A DNA stretch of 52,432 bases, taken from NCBI GenBank assembly GCA_947178155.1, contig CAMWXG010000003.1, positions 1-52,432 on the forward strand. The letters run 5' to 3'. A program made the translations under genes and the position numbers. Below are positions 14,728 through 24,446 of this stretch, in pieces. The notes below the pieces were generated by a model. That model made no database searches and was not told where the DNA came from. It was given only the letters and a program-made list of their open reading frames with translations. Origin of the DNA: an uncultured Lachnoclostridium sp. Lineage in GTDB: Bacteria; Bacillota; Clostridia; Lachnospirales; Lachnospiraceae. Every line of letters starts with the position of its first letter. The stretch's first letter is position 1.

Positions 14728-15837
14728 TTACTCGGCTGTTTCTTCACTGGCAGCTTCTTCCTCCGTCTGTGAATCATTTAGTAATGCTTTAATACTTAAA
14801 CTTATTTTATGGTCATCACTGTTAAAATCTACAACTTTTGCCTCTATCTCCTGGCCAATCTTTAATACATCAGAAGGCTTATCAACATGCTCTTTTGAAA
14901 TCTGAGATACATGCAGGAGTGCATCAACACCTGGTTCAAGTTCAATAAATGCTCCAAAATCAGCCATTCTTGCAACAGTTCCTTTAATAACTGTACCTAC
15001 ACCATACTTCTCATCAGCCTTTAACCATGGATTCTGATCCTCAAACTTAAGGCTCAATGCTATCTTATAATCTTTAATATCCTTAATAAGTACTTTTGTC
15101 TTGTCACCTACGCTGAATACCTTCTTAGGATTTTCAACGCGTCCCCATGACATCTCTGATATATGAAGCAGACCATCTGCACCACCTAAATCTATAAAAG
15201 CACCAAAATCTGTAAGATTTTTAACAGTACCTTCTACAACATCACCTACACTAATCTTTGCAAATAACTCTTCCTGAAGTTTCTTCTTCCTTTCAACAAG
15301 AAGCTGCTTTCTGTCACCAATAATCCTTCTCTTTTTAGGATTAAACTCACTGATAACAAATTCTATCTCCTGACCTGCATACTTTGATAAATCCTTTTCA
15401 TAAGTATCTGATACAAGGCTTGCAGGGATAAACACCTTTGTTTCTTCTACTACTACACTTAATCCACCTGTCAATACAGCTGATACAGTAGCAGTAAGTA
15501 CTTCTTTATTTTCAAATGCTTCCTTGATGCGCTCATTGCTTTTTTCCATGGCAAGACGCTTATAAGTAAGAAGAACCTGCCCATCACCATCATTTACCTT
15601 GAGTACTTTGGCCTTCATTGTATCGCCTTCTTTTACAACCTCTCTAAGGTCTATGCCTGACTGGTTGCTGTACTCATTTCTGGTAATGATGCCATCAGCT
15701 TTATAACCGATATTTAAAACTATTTCATCTTCCTTAACGCTGATAACTGTCCCTTCTACAATCTCCCCACTGTGGATTGTTACTAATGATTCTTCCAATA
15801 ATTGTTCAAATTCATTGTTAGCTGTTGTTTCTGACAT
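14728..15837 (-). CDS. rpsA: S1-domain protein (ribosomal protein S1-like)
   Basis: The 369-residue RNA-binding protein has four S1 OB-folds, at about residues 17-85, 100-170, 190-255 and 275-345. The third and fourth carry the strong FGAFIDLG/FGAFIELE and GLLHISEM/ALLHVSQI signatures; the first two are more divergent. A short acidic tail ends the protein. Firmicute S1 homologues are shorter than the six-domain E. coli S1. AGGAGG lies 9 nt before the ATG, inside the ispH coding end. The two genes overlap by 20 bp, echoing the ispH-rpsA fusion found in some clostridia. Confidence 0.9.
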   Translation of the reverse strand: MSETTANNEFEQLLEESLVTIHSGEIVEGTVISVKEDEIVLNIGYKADGIITRNEYSNQSGIDLREVVKEGDTMKAKVLKVNDGDGQVLLTYKRLAMEKSNERIKEAFENKEVLTATVSAVLTGGLSVVVEETKVFIPASLVSDTYEKDLSKYAGQEIEFVISEFNPKKRRIIGDRKQLLVERKKKLQEELFAKISVGDVVEGTVKNLTDFGAFIDLGGADGLLHISEMSWGRVENPKKVFSVGDKTKVLIKDIKDYKIALSLKFEDQNPWLKADEKYGVGTVIKGTVARMADFGAFIELEPGVDALLHVSQISKEHVDKPSDVLKIGQEIEAKVVDFNSDDHKISLSIKALLNDSQTEEEAASEETAE

Positions 15838-16669
15838 ATGATTGAACCTCCTTAATAATATTATTTGGGGTTGACGCCCCGGCAGTAATACCCACGCTAC
15901 GAAAAGATTGAAATTGTTTCAAATCCAAGTCATCAAGTGTCTGTATAAAATACGTGTTCGGACATTCTCTCTTACATATTTCAAACAGTTTTTGAGTGTT
16001 CGAACTATGTTTTCCACCTATCACCAACATCGCGTCGGATTGGCTCGCAATAGTACCCGCTTCTGTCTGACGCTCTTCGGTAGCGTTGCAAATTGTATTC
16101 ATAATATATATATCATAACTCTTTTTCAATAAAATATCAACTATATCTTGAAATTTCTTGTAATTAAATGTCGTCTGTGAGACAAGACATACCTTTTTTT
16201 TGTTATCCAGCTCCAAATTCTGTGCCTCTTTAATATCTTCTATAACATATGCATCATTATTACACCAGCCACAGATACCCTCAACCTCAGGATGCTTTGC
16301 ATTACCTACAACTATAATAGCATACCCTTCAGAATATTTTTCATTCACAATATGGTGTATTTTTGCTACAAATGGGCAAGTTGCATCGACAATTCTTACT
16401 TTTTTCTCTTTCAACTTGTCTATAATGTCTTTTGAAACCCCATGCGAGCGTATAATAACAGTAGTATTTTCGAAGCTTTCAAGCTCATCTATGCCTTCAA
16501 CTGCCCTTACACCTTTTTTTGCCATATCAGCCACAACCTGCTCATTATGTATAATAGGTCCAAGCGTGCATACACTGCCTCCCTTTAAAACCTCATCATA
16601 CACCATATCAACAGCTCTTTTCACGCCAAAACAAAATCCTGCGCTTTTTGCTACTGTAACTTCCCGCAT
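15818..16669 (-). CDS. ispH: 4-hydroxy-3-methylbut-2-enyl diphosphate reductase
   Basis: Iron-sulfur enzyme of the last MEP-pathway step, giving IPP and DMAPP. In 283 residues the three cluster cysteines lie in AGFCFGVKRAV (C13), DATCPFV and NTICNATEERQ. Substrate-binding histidines appear in IIHNEQV, RSHGV and GNAKHPEVEG. The TAGASTP motif ends the catalytic core. GGAG precedes the ATG. It follows cmk closely (15 bp) and overlaps rpsA by 20 bp, so all three are cotranscribed. Confidence 0.95.
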   Translation of the reverse strand: MREVTVAKSAGFCFGVKRAVDMVYDEVLKGGSVCTLGPIIHNEQVVADMAKKGVRAVEGIDELESFENTTVIIRSHGVSKDIIDKLKEKKVRIVDATCPFVAKIHHIVNEKYSEGYAIIVVGNAKHPEVEGICGWCNNDAYVIEDIKEAQNLELDNKKKVCLVSQTTFNYKKFQDIVDILLKKSYDIYIMNTICNATEERQTEAGTIASQSDAMLVIGGKHSSNTQKLFEICKRECPNTYFIQTLDDLDLKQFQSFRSVGITAGASTPNNIIKEVQSYVRNNS

Positions 16670-16684
16670 ATTCTCTCACTCCTC

Positions 16685-17344
16685 TCAACGCAAATGTATC
16701 TTAATAATCTCCTTAACCACTTCATCTATTGTCATATCTGAAGTATCAAGATACACTGCATCTTCTGCCTGTCTTAACGGCGCTATCGCCCTATTCATAT
16801 CCTGTTCATCTCTTGCAATTATATCTTTCTTTATCTGGTCAATTTCACAGCTTACGCCTTTTTCGCTAAGCTCTTTATACCTTCTCTCTGCCCTTTTTTC
16901 AGCACTTGCGGTAAGATATATCTTTGTCTTTGCATCAGGAAGTACACATGTTCCTATATCCCTTCCATCCATTATAACATTATTTCTTACAGCAAGTCCT
17001 CTCTGTATATCCAGAAGTTTCTTTCTTACTGTTTTATATTTTGATGTATCAGAAGTCATCTTTCCTATCTGTTCAGTCCTTATAAGACTATTTACATTTT
17101 CGCCGTTAAGTAGTACAACCTGTTCTCCATCTACATACTCAATTGATATATCTATATATTCACATGCCTCAGAAACAGCCTGTTCATCATCACCGCTTAT
17201 TCCATCTCTGACAAAATAAAGCGCCATTGCCCTGTACATTGAACCTGTATCCACATATATATATCCGAGTTCTTTGGCTGCTCTTTTGGCTATTGTACTT
17301 TTTCCGGCACCTGCCGGACCATCTATTGCTATATTATTATTCAT
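16685..17344 (-). CDS. cmk: Cytidylate kinase
   Basis: Phosphorylates CMP and dCMP. The 219-residue product starts MNNNIAIDGPAGAGKST, where the P-loop is GPAGAGKS, then YVDTGSMYRA, and later MDGRDIGTCVLPDA, RAERRYKEL and the D-S-D triad region LDTSDMT. The ATG at 17344 is chosen over one four codons upstream because GAGGGG sits just before it. The gene lies 19 bp after the YhiN-type gene in the same operon. Length and motifs are those of bacterial Cmk. Confidence 0.95.
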   Translation of the reverse strand: MNNNIAIDGPAGAGKSTIAKRAAKELGYIYVDTGSMYRAMALYFVRDGISGDDEQAVSEACEYIDISIEYVDGEQVVLLNGENVNSLIRTEQIGKMTSDTSKYKTVRKKLLDIQRGLAVRNNVIMDGRDIGTCVLPDAKTKIYLTASAEKRAERRYKELSEKGVSCEIDQIKKDIIARDEQDMNRAIAPLRQAEDAVYLDTSDMTIDEVVKEIIKIHLR

Positions 17345-17363
17345 GATTCCCCTCATTTCTTTA

Positions 17364-18656
17364 CTATGTCTGCCTGCTTCGTTCTAAAGCCGATTTTCCC
17401 GCAAGATATCCGGTTGACCATGCTATCTGCAGATTATATCCTCCTGTCAGTGCATCCACATCAGCAACCTCACCTGCAAAATATATACCTGCTGTCTTTT
17501 TCGACTCCATTGTGGCAGGATTAATATCCTTTACAGATACTCCTCCTTTCGTTATTATAGCTTCATTATAATCTCTAAAACTTATAGGAGTCATTTCAAA
17601 GCCTTTAATAAGAGTCGTAAGCCTGTCTCTTTCATTTCTTGTAATGCTGTTTACTTTCTTATCTGCATCAATGCCCGAAAGTTTTACTATAATTGGAATC
17701 ATCTTTGCAGGAAGAAGTTTGCCTAAACTATTCTTAAAATTATAGTTCTTACACTCTGAAAAATCTCTAAGTATTCTCTCATCTAATTGTTCTTTTGTCA
17801 ATGCCGGTTTTAAATCAACCAGAATTTTCATGTATTGTAAATCTTTTTCAACAAGATAACAGCCCGCCGAAAGCACCAATGGTCCGCTTATCCCAAAATG
17901 TGTAAAAAGCATCTCGCCCTGTTCATCATACAATATCTTCTTACCTTTAATAACTTGTAGATTTATGTTGCGAAGAGATAACCCCTGAAGCTCTTTTACA
18001 TATTCTTCTTTAATATTTATTGGTACAAGTGAAGGTCTGCATTCCTTTATTGTATGCCCTGTATCTATTGCAAATCTATACCCGTCACCTGTAGAACCTG
18101 TAGAGGGATATGACAATCCTCCTGTTGCTATTATTACTGCATCGGCATCTAAAACAATACTTTCCTTCTTTTTGTGGCAGACACCCTTAATGTCTGAACC
18201 ATTATAATTGCAGACTGCTTTGATTCCCTTACAAATACCAGCTTCCGTAATTATATCAGTAACACATGTATTAAGACATATTTTTACATTTCTTTTCTTA
18301 AGCACTTTTTCCATTGTCTTTATCACATCAGACGACTTGTCCGATGCAGGAAAAACCCTGCCACCACGCTCTGTCTTAAGCCTTAATCCATTATCTTCAA
18401 AAAACTGCATTAACATATGGCTGTCAAAGGTATAAAATGCACTATATAAAAACTTTGGATTGGAAATCACATTAAGAAGCAGGTTTTCTGTGTCACTGTC
18501 ATTAGTGACATTACACCTGCCTTTACCTGTTATATAGAGTTTCTTGCCTAATTTTTCATTTTTCTCAAGAAGCGTAACTGCTGCATCTGACTGTGCTGCC
18601 GCTGCTGCCGCCATCATTCCGGCGGCACCTCCGCCGACTACTATAATATTTTTCAA
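17364..18656 (-). CDS. YhiN/HI0933-type flavoprotein
   Basis: Predicted NAD(P)/FAD-dependent oxidoreductase of 430 residues. The N-terminus has the FAD dinucleotide fold VVGGGAAGMMAA, followed by GKKLYITGKGRCNVTN, the family signature. Later come ATGGLSYPSTGSTGDGY and a C-terminal FAD-binding end with GEVADVDALTGGYNLQ. The reaction is not established for most members. The start is TTG, overlapping the cinA stop (TTGA) by 4 bp, with GAGAGG upstream. It lies between cinA and cmk in the long operon. Confidence 0.88.
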   Translation of the reverse strand: MKNIIVVGGGAAGMMAAAAAAQSDAAVTLLEKNEKLGKKLYITGKGRCNVTNDSDTENLLLNVISNPKFLYSAFYTFDSHMLMQFFEDNGLRLKTERGGRVFPASDKSSDVIKTMEKVLKKRNVKICLNTCVTDIITEAGICKGIKAVCNYNGSDIKGVCHKKKESIVLDADAVIIATGGLSYPSTGSTGDGYRFAIDTGHTIKECRPSLVPINIKEEYVKELQGLSLRNINLQVIKGKKILYDEQGEMLFTHFGISGPLVLSAGCYLVEKDLQYMKILVDLKPALTKEQLDERILRDFSECKNYNFKNSLGKLLPAKMIPIIVKLSGIDADKKVNSITRNERDRLTTLIKGFEMTPISFRDYNEAIITKGGVSVKDINPATMESKKTAGIYFAGEVADVDALTGGYNLQIAWSTGYLAGKSALERSRQT

Positions 18657-19129
18657 TTTTCTTTTAACCTCTCAAGCACAAGTTCTAGTGCCTTACTTAC
18701 TGACTGTTCGCGTACAGCCAGCCTGCCGCCCTTAAATAAAAACTTATCAGCCCTGCTTGTACCTTTGTAAAATGTGCCAATATAAACTGTACCTGCTTTA
18801 GTTCCGTCATCTCCATCATAAGGGCCTGCATAACCTGTCACTGATACAGCAATATCAACCCCAGATACATGTGCAGCTCCTTCTGCCATCTTTATGGCCG
18901 CTTCACTGCTTACAGCAGTATACTTTTCAAGCAAATCGGTATCAACTCCAAGTACCTTGTGCTTAACCCTGTCTGAATAGGTGATATATCCCTCCTCAAA
19001 TACATCAGAAGCACCTGACACATCTACAATAGCTGCTGCCACCATACCTCCTGTGCAGGATTCGGCAGTTGAAATGTGAAGTTCTTTTAATCTTAGCTCA
19101 TCTATAACCTGTTTTGCAATGTCTTTCAT
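18653..19129 (-). CDS. CinA C-terminal domain protein (NMN deamidase-like)
   Basis: The 158-residue stand-alone CinA-C domain probably hydrolyses nicotinamide mononucleotide to NaMN (PncC activity). Motifs are STAESCTGGMVAAAI, YSDRVKHKVLGV and SVTGYAGP. The TAESCTGG serine/threonine cluster forms the active site. The N-terminal MoCF-like half of full CinA is absent. The ATG at 19129 is chosen because GGAGG lies 5 nt before it; an ATG 13 codons upstream has no such site. It overlaps the next gene by 4 bp. Confidence 0.88.
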   Translation of the reverse strand: MKDIAKQVIDELRLKELHISTAESCTGGMVAAAIVDVSGASDVFEEGYITYSDRVKHKVLGVDTDLLEKYTAVSSEAAIKMAEGAAHVSGVDIAVSVTGYAGPYDGDDGTKAGTVYIGTFYKGTSRADKFLFKGGRLAVREQSVSKALELVLERLKEN

Positions 19130-19196
19130 CCTATCCTCCAATAATTTTATGTCATAAAATTGCTGCATCTATAAAATATGTGACTTTCAGATGCAT

Positions 19197-19736
19197 TCAC
19201 ATATCCATAACATCCCAATTTCTCACAAGATAATCTACAAGCGATATTATTGTAAGCACTATTGCAGCATAAATAAATACAAGCTCAACAATATCAATTA
19301 TTTTTCCATTAAAATTGATAATAAGAAGTATTGACATAAGCATCTGTACTACTGTTTTTATCTTGCCCCACCATCCTGCTGCAATCACCTTACCTGCATC
19401 TGATGCTACAAGCCTGAAACCACTAATTATAAATTCCCTGCTTATAATAATTATAACTCCCCAGACTGGCATAGGATTATCAGGTATTGATACAAAACAT
19501 ATAAGCGCTGAACACACTAAAAGCTTATCTGCCAAAGGATCCATAAACTTGCCAAAATTAGATACAAGGTCATACTTTCTGGCTATATATCCATCTAAGG
19601 TATCAGTTAAGCTTGCCACTATAAATATTGCCACTGCTATATAATTGGAACAATCCACAAAATCAGTCAGCATAAAAAAAACAAAAAACGGTATCATAAT
19701 TACACGAAGTATTGTAATTTTATTAGGTAAATTCAT
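19197..19736 (-). CDS. pgsA: CDP-diacylglycerol-glycerol-3-phosphate phosphatidyltransferase
   Basis: Makes phosphatidylglycerol phosphate in the membrane. The 179-residue product starts MNLPNKITILRVIMIPFF. The CDP-alcohol phosphotransferase motif reads DTLDGYIARKYDLVSNFG, then KFMDPLADK, giving D-x2-DG-x2-AR-x8-G-x3-D-x3-D intact. Four to six hydrophobic helices surround it. The start at 19736 is supported by GAGGGG upstream; an earlier ATG lacks one. It sits between rimO and cinA. Confidence 0.94.
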   Translation of the reverse strand: MNLPNKITILRVIMIPFFVFFMLTDFVDCSNYIAVAIFIVASLTDTLDGYIARKYDLVSNFGKFMDPLADKLLVCSALICFVSIPDNPMPVWGVIIIISREFIISGFRLVASDAGKVIAAGWWGKIKTVVQMLMSILLIINFNGKIIDIVELVFIYAAIVLTIISLVDYLVRNWDVMDM

Positions 19737-19781
19737 ATAATCCCCTCTCTGCTGCAAAACTCATACCTGATGATAATCAAG

Positions 19782-21110
19782 TCAATCAACAATTTCACCT
19801 ATCAGGTCATACTCATTTGAACCAGTTATTTCTACTATGACATAGTCACCTGACATAAGTTCATTGTCTGATTTTACAAAGACATATCCATCAACCTCTG
19901 GTGCATCCATATATGTCCTGCCTATATATATATCATCTTCTGGGAGATATCCTTCTATCATAACATGCATATCCACTCCTGTATAAGATTCACTTTTCTC
20001 AAATGCAATCTCCTGCTGGATAGTCATTATCTCATCACGCCGTTCTTCCTTCAGCTTATCATCTATCTGATTTTCCATATCAGCAGCAGGTGTATCCTCT
20101 TCCTGCGAATATGTAAATACACCAAGTCTGTCAAATCTAAGCTCTTTTACAAACTCTTTAAGCTCATTAAAATCCTGCTCTGTTTCTCCCGGAAAACCAG
20201 TAATAAGTGTTGTTCTAAGTATTATATCAGGAATCTGGCTGCGCAGCTTTTCTACTATTGCCATTATCTCTTCTTTAGTTGTACGTCTGCCCATACGTTT
20301 TAATATATCATCAGAACCATGCTGCACAGGAATATCAAGATAATTGCATACCTTTGGCAGCCTTTTTATCGTTTCTATGAGCTCATCATTAATTTCCTCC
20401 GGATAACAGTATAAAAGTCTTATCCATAAAATACCTTCTATTTCTGAAAGTTTAGAAAGCAGCTCTGGCAGCGCCTTATGACCATATAAATCAGTACCAT
20501 AAAGCGTAGTTTCCTGTGCTACTAAAATAATCTCCTTAATTCCATTTTCTGCAAGATGCTCTGCCTGTGCCACAAGGTTTTCCATAGGCACACTTCTATA
20601 CTTTCCCCTTACTTTTGGTATAATACAGTAAGTGCAACATTTATTACAGCCTTCTGCAATTTTAAGATAAGCATAACATCCCCCAGTCAGGCTGTCCCTA
20701 TCTGTAAGCGGCATAGGAAGATAGTCTATACTTTTAAGGTTTTCAACAGTAAATTCTTCCAAAATAGCTTTTTTAATATCATCTGCCAATTCTTCATAAC
20801 TGGTTGTGCCAATTATTAAATCAACCTCTGGGATTTCCTGCTTTATCTCTTCATGATAACGCTGAGCAAGACAACCTGCTGCGGCAAGCATAATGCACTT
20901 ACCACTTATTTTATATTCAGCCATGCTAAGAAGTGTATTAATACTCTCCTCCTTTGCATCACCAATAAAACAGCATGTATTTACCACTATTACATCTGCA
21001 TCGTCCGCTTCATCTATTATAGTAAAACCAGCCTTTTTAAGAGATGCTATCATCATCTCGCTATCAACCAGATTTTTATCACAACCTAGTGAAACAAAAT
21101 AAATATTCAA
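19782..21110 (-). CDS. rimO: Ribosomal protein S12 methylthiotransferase RimO
   Basis: Radical-SAM enzyme that adds a methylthio group to the S12 aspartate. The N-terminal UPF0004 domain has YFVSLGCDKNLVDSE, VVNTCCFIGDAKEES and AAAGCLAQRY. The SAM cluster motif is EGCNKCCTYCIIP, and a TRAM domain ends the protein. GCDKNLVDSE separates it from MiaB. The likely start is TTG at 21110, with GAGG 8 nt upstream; it gives 442 residues and the usual RimO N-terminus. The alternative TTG nine codons earlier has no good site. Confidence 0.93.
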   Translation of the reverse strand: MNIYFVSLGCDKNLVDSEMMIASLKKAGFTIIDEADDADVIVVNTCCFIGDAKEESINTLLSMAEYKISGKCIMLAAAGCLAQRYHEEIKQEIPEVDLIIGTTSYEELADDIKKAILEEFTVENLKSIDYLPMPLTDRDSLTGGCYAYLKIAEGCNKCCTYCIIPKVRGKYRSVPMENLVAQAEHLAENGIKEIILVAQETTLYGTDLYGHKALPELLSKLSEIEGILWIRLLYCYPEEINDELIETIKRLPKVCNYLDIPVQHGSDDILKRMGRRTTKEEIMAIVEKLRSQIPDIILRTTLITGFPGETEQDFNELKEFVKELRFDRLGVFTYSQEEDTPAADMENQIDDKLKEERRDEIMTIQQEIAFEKSESYTGVDMHVMIEGYLPEDDIYIGRTYMDAPEVDGYVFVKSDNELMSGDYVIVEITGSNEYDLIGEIVD

Positions 21111-21148
21111 ATCTAATACCTCACATAAAAGCCCCAAATTTATATGCT

Positions 21149-21176
21149 AGAGCGTATTTGAAAATTGCTTTTTATG
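21149..21176 (+). repeat. Terminal fragment of a dispersed element
   Basis: AGAGCGTATTTGAAAATTGC followed by TTTTTATGG closely matches the left end of the 215-bp element at 50400-50614. It lies in the 76-bp rimO-folD gap. Confidence 0.7.
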
Positions 21177-21186
21177 GTGTGTGCTG

Positions 21187-22029
21187 CTACCTGTTCATAA
21201 CTGACATAACACAATTATTCATAAGCATTGCTATAGTCATAGGCCCTACACCTCCCGGAACCGGAGTAATCGCTCCTGCAACATTTTTTACATCTTCAAA
21301 GTCAACATCACCACATAATTTGCCGTTCTCATCTCTGTCCATTCCAACATCAATAACAGCAGCACCCTCTTTAACATACTCCGATGTAATAAATTTCGCC
21401 TTGCCAATAGCCACAATAAGTATATCAGCCCGTTTTGCAACTGTTTTAAGGTCAGCAGTATGCGAATGGCATATTGTAACAGTACCATTTTCACGAAGGA
21501 GAAGCGTCGCAACAGGCTTTCCTACAATATTGCTCCTGCCTATTACTACACACTCTTTACCATCAATTTCAATATTATAGCGCTTTAAAAGCTCAATAAT
21601 TCCCGCAGGCGTACATGAAACAAAACCCGGCTGCCCAATGCTTAAAGCTCCTGTGCTTTGTGGATGAAACCCATCTACATCCTTTTTAGGCGAAATAGTA
21701 TTAATAACTTTATTTTCATCAATATGTTCCGGGAGTGGAAGCTGTACCAAAATACCATTGACATCTTCTCTGTCATTAAGCGAACGCACAAGGTCTAAAA
21801 GCTCCTCTTCTGATACTTCATTTGGCAGTTCATATGCAAGGGAGCGTATTCCAACATATTCACAAGCCTTTTTCTTATTTCCTACATATACCGTAGAAGC
21901 CGAATCATTACCTACCTGTATAACAGCAAGTGTAACTTCTGTTCCATTGTCCTTAAGCTTTGCAATCTTTGCTTTAAGCTCATCTTTTATATCATTAGAA
22001 ACTTTTTTGCCATCTATAATAACAGCCAT
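21187..22029 (-). CDS. folD: Methylenetetrahydrofolate dehydrogenase/cyclohydrolase
   Basis: Bifunctional one-carbon enzyme interconverting 5,10-methylene- and 10-formyl-tetrahydrofolate. The 280-residue product has the catalytic lysine in [13 protein letters not shown], the QLPLPEHI motif, [10 protein letters not shown], the cofactor motif [11 protein letters not shown] and the C-terminal [10 protein letters not shown]. The ATG at 22029 follows GGAGG; an in-frame ATG five codons earlier is less likely. It lies 46 bp after the kinase-like gene in the same direction. Confidence 0.95.
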   Translation of the reverse strand: MAVIIDGKKVSNDIKDELKAKIAKLKDNGTEVTLAVIQVGNDSASTVYVGNKKKACEYVGIRSLAYELPNEVSEEELLDLVRSLNDREDVNGILVQLPLPEHIDENKVINTISPKKDVDGFHPQSTGALSIGQPGFVSCTPAGIIELLKRYNIEIDGKECVVIGRSNIVGKPVATLLLRENGTVTICHSHTADLKTVAKRADILIVAIGKAKFITSEYVKEGAAVIDVGMDRDENGKLCGDVDFEDVKNVAGAITPVPGGVGPMTIAMLMNNCVMSVMNR

Positions 22030-22074
22030 ATAAAATTCCTCCATTCTTATTTCGCCATAAACAATAACACAAGT

Positions 22075-23724
22075 CTAAACATTAAATATACTTCCACCAA
22101 CAAATTCACGCAGTATTGAATTTTTTGGTATGTCCTCTGTACTTATGCCTATAAAATAGTCAAGAAATTTAAGAAGCCTTTTCGCCTCAACATATTCAGG
22201 TGCATCTTTGGGAATTCCAAAAAGGAGTGACTCAGCATAAGGCTTTAATACAGCCAGCTCATATATAAGCGCAGAGTTAAACATTATATCTGCTTCCTCC
22301 TGAAACGGAAATATATACAAATCCTCTCCACGCCTTACAGAATCCCACATTCCTATAGTATGTGCTGCTGATGAACCTCTTGTACGTGCATCTCTCACCA
22401 TTCTTCTTATCAGTCTGCCATCTGTTGTGGATATCCTGTTGTGCTCATCTATATTTATCTGTGTTAAAGCACTTATGTATATCTTAAACTTACTTTCCTT
22501 TGGAAGTGTATAGGAAAGCTTATCATTAAGCCCATGTATTCCCTCGATAACAAGTATGTCATCTTTTTTAAGTTTCTGCCAGTCCCCTCTGTACTCTCTC
22601 TGTCCTATAAGAAAATTAAATCTTGGAATCTCTACTATATCACCTTTTAAAAGTCTTGTCATGTCTGAATTAAACAAATTTATGTCTATTGCCTCAAGAC
22701 ATTCAAAATCATAGTTCCCATTTTCATCAAGCGGTGTATCTTCCCTGTTTACAAAATAATTATCAAGAGCTATAGTATGTGGCTTTAGTCCAAGTGTACG
22801 AAGCTGTATTGACAGCCTATGTGAAAATGATGTTTTGCCAGAAGAAGAAGGGCCTGATATCATTATAAACTTTTTACTTCTGTCTGCTGCTATTGTCTCT
22901 GCAATCTGTGCTACCTTCTTTTCCTGAAGCGCTTCCTGAACAAGTATAAGATTTTGCATACCTTCATGCGAAATTACATCATTTAATGCGCCTATTGTAT
23001 CAACATATACCATTTTGCCCCACTCACTCGCCTCCTGAAGCGTATGAAAAAGCTTTGGGCTTGGTTTATATTCAAGCAGTTTGTCAGGCTGCTTTTTATT
23101 AGGCATATTTATAATAAATCCCCTGTCATATAGTTTCAACTCAAAATATTTTAATATTCCGGTTGATGCAGGCATATAACCATAATAGTAATCTTCAAAT
23201 CCATCCAGTGAATAAATATTTACTTTTGATACACGCCTGTATTCAAAAAGCTTTTTCTTATCATTCATCTGATATTTTTCAAACATCTCTATCGCTTCTG
23301 ATGTATCTACAGAACGTTTTACAAATGGAATATCCTCCTTTACGAGACTGTGCATTCTATCCTCAACTCTTTTTAATATACCCTCTGTAAGTGTTATCCC
23401 CTTGACTTCGCAATATCTACTGTCACCTATAGCATGTTTCACAAAAATATTTTCTACTGCATCTTTTGCAATATCATAAAACGCCTTAAGCATAAGAAGT
23501 GTAATGCCCCTTACATAAGTCTTATGCCCACTGTCTGTAGAAATATCAAAAAATTCAACTGTACAATCACTTTTTACTTTTTTGTTCAGTTCTATTAATT
23601 TACCGCCTTTATGTGCAAGAATTATATCATATTTGCATACATCCTTATTATCCTCTGCCACCGCTTTATATGTAACACTGTCATTATATTCTTTGACAAT
23701 CCCATTTACAGTAACTTTAACCAT
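22075..23724 (-). CDS. TGS-domain nucleoside (uridine) kinase family protein
   Basis: The 549-residue protein combines an N-terminal TGS/ThrRS-like region (to about residue 220, with LAHKGGKLIELNK and RYCEVKG) and a C-terminal uridine kinase/phosphoribulokinase fold. The kinase P-loop is ISGPSSSGKTSF, followed by LDNYFVNREDTP and VIEGIHGLND. Such fusions are common in clostridia and are annotated as nucleoside kinases; the true substrate is not settled. GGGGAGG precedes two possible starts, TTG at 23730 and ATG at 23724. The ATG is used here, with 11-nt spacing. It lies 8 bp after trmK. Confidence 0.85.
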   Translation of the reverse strand: MVKVTVNGIVKEYNDSVTYKAVAEDNKDVCKYDIILAHKGGKLIELNKKVKSDCTVEFFDISTDSGHKTYVRGITLLMLKAFYDIAKDAVENIFVKHAIGDSRYCEVKGITLTEGILKRVEDRMHSLVKEDIPFVKRSVDTSEAIEMFEKYQMNDKKKLFEYRRVSKVNIYSLDGFEDYYYGYMPASTGILKYFELKLYDRGFIINMPNKKQPDKLLEYKPSPKLFHTLQEASEWGKMVYVDTIGALNDVISHEGMQNLILVQEALQEKKVAQIAETIAADRSKKFIMISGPSSSGKTSFSHRLSIQLRTLGLKPHTIALDNYFVNREDTPLDENGNYDFECLEAIDINLFNSDMTRLLKGDIVEIPRFNFLIGQREYRGDWQKLKKDDILVIEGIHGLNDKLSYTLPKESKFKIYISALTQINIDEHNRISTTDGRLIRRMVRDARTRGSSAAHTIGMWDSVRRGEDLYIFPFQEEADIMFNSALIYELAVLKPYAESLLFGIPKDAPEYVEAKRLLKFLDYFIGISTEDIPKNSILREFVGGSIFNV

Positions 23725-23732
23725 AAGCAATC

Positions 23733-24446
23733 TTACCTCCCCATATTTCCAAGTACCTTTGTAATCATATTATATTCATCTTCAAGTAATAGTTTACGTT
23801 CTAATGCCTTCCCTGAAAGATTTTCTGATGTTAAGCAAGGCAAAATTTTTTCTATTCTCTTCTTTTCTTTTAAAAGATATCTTTTAAATATCTCATCTTT
23901 TCTGTCTGCCAAAAGTTTTCCATATATATACTCACACTCTGAATATGCCTCTTCAAAGCCCTTTACTGCTCTGATTATTACATAATACTTATTTTTATCA
24001 TACACCATAGCCTCATCTGTAATTTTAAACCCCTGTCTATGCAAAAACCTGCGCACAAGATGTACCTCAGACTGTGGTGATAATACAAGCTCATAAGAAG
24101 AATTAACTACCTCTAAACTTTCACCTAAAATCTTTGTAATTAAAGCTCCGCCCATGCCGCTTATTAATATAGTATCAATTTCGCCTTCTTTTAAACCTTT
24201 TGCACCATCTGACAACCTCACACTTATTTTTTCTGAAAGCCCATATTCCCTTATATTCTTCTCTGCTTTTGCAAGTGGCTTCTTATTGATATCAGCAGCT
24301 ACCGCGCCTCTTGCAAGTCCGTTTTGTACTAGGTAAATAGATGTAAAACCATGGTCACACCCTATATCTGCTACAATACCTTTTGATTTTACATATGATG
24401 CTACACGCAAAAGCCTGTCCGAAATTTTAACGCCTGTACTACTCAA
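23733..24446 (-). CDS. trmK: tRNA (adenine22-N1)-methyltransferase TrmK
   Basis: SAM-dependent enzyme that makes m1A22 in tRNA. The 237-residue product has the class I methyltransferase motif [28 protein letters not shown], then LISGMGG and the family's [13 protein letters not shown]. The C-terminal coiled-coil helix pair (from about residue 165) is typical. The start is TTG at 24446, inside the last codons of rpoD (8-bp overlap), with AAAGGA 5 nt upstream. The rpoD-trmK order is conserved in Firmicutes. Confidence 0.9.
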   Translation of the reverse strand: MSSTGVKISDRLLRVASYVKSKGIVADIGCDHGFTSIYLVQNGLARGAVAADINKKPLAKAEKNIREYGLSEKISVRLSDGAKGLKEGEIDTILISGMGGALITKILGESLEVVNSSYELVLSPQSEVHLVRRFLHRQGFKITDEAMVYDKNKYYVIIRAVKGFEEAYSECEYIYGKLLADRKDEIFKRYLLKEKKRIEKILPCLTSENLSGKALERKLLLEDEYNMITKVLGNMGR

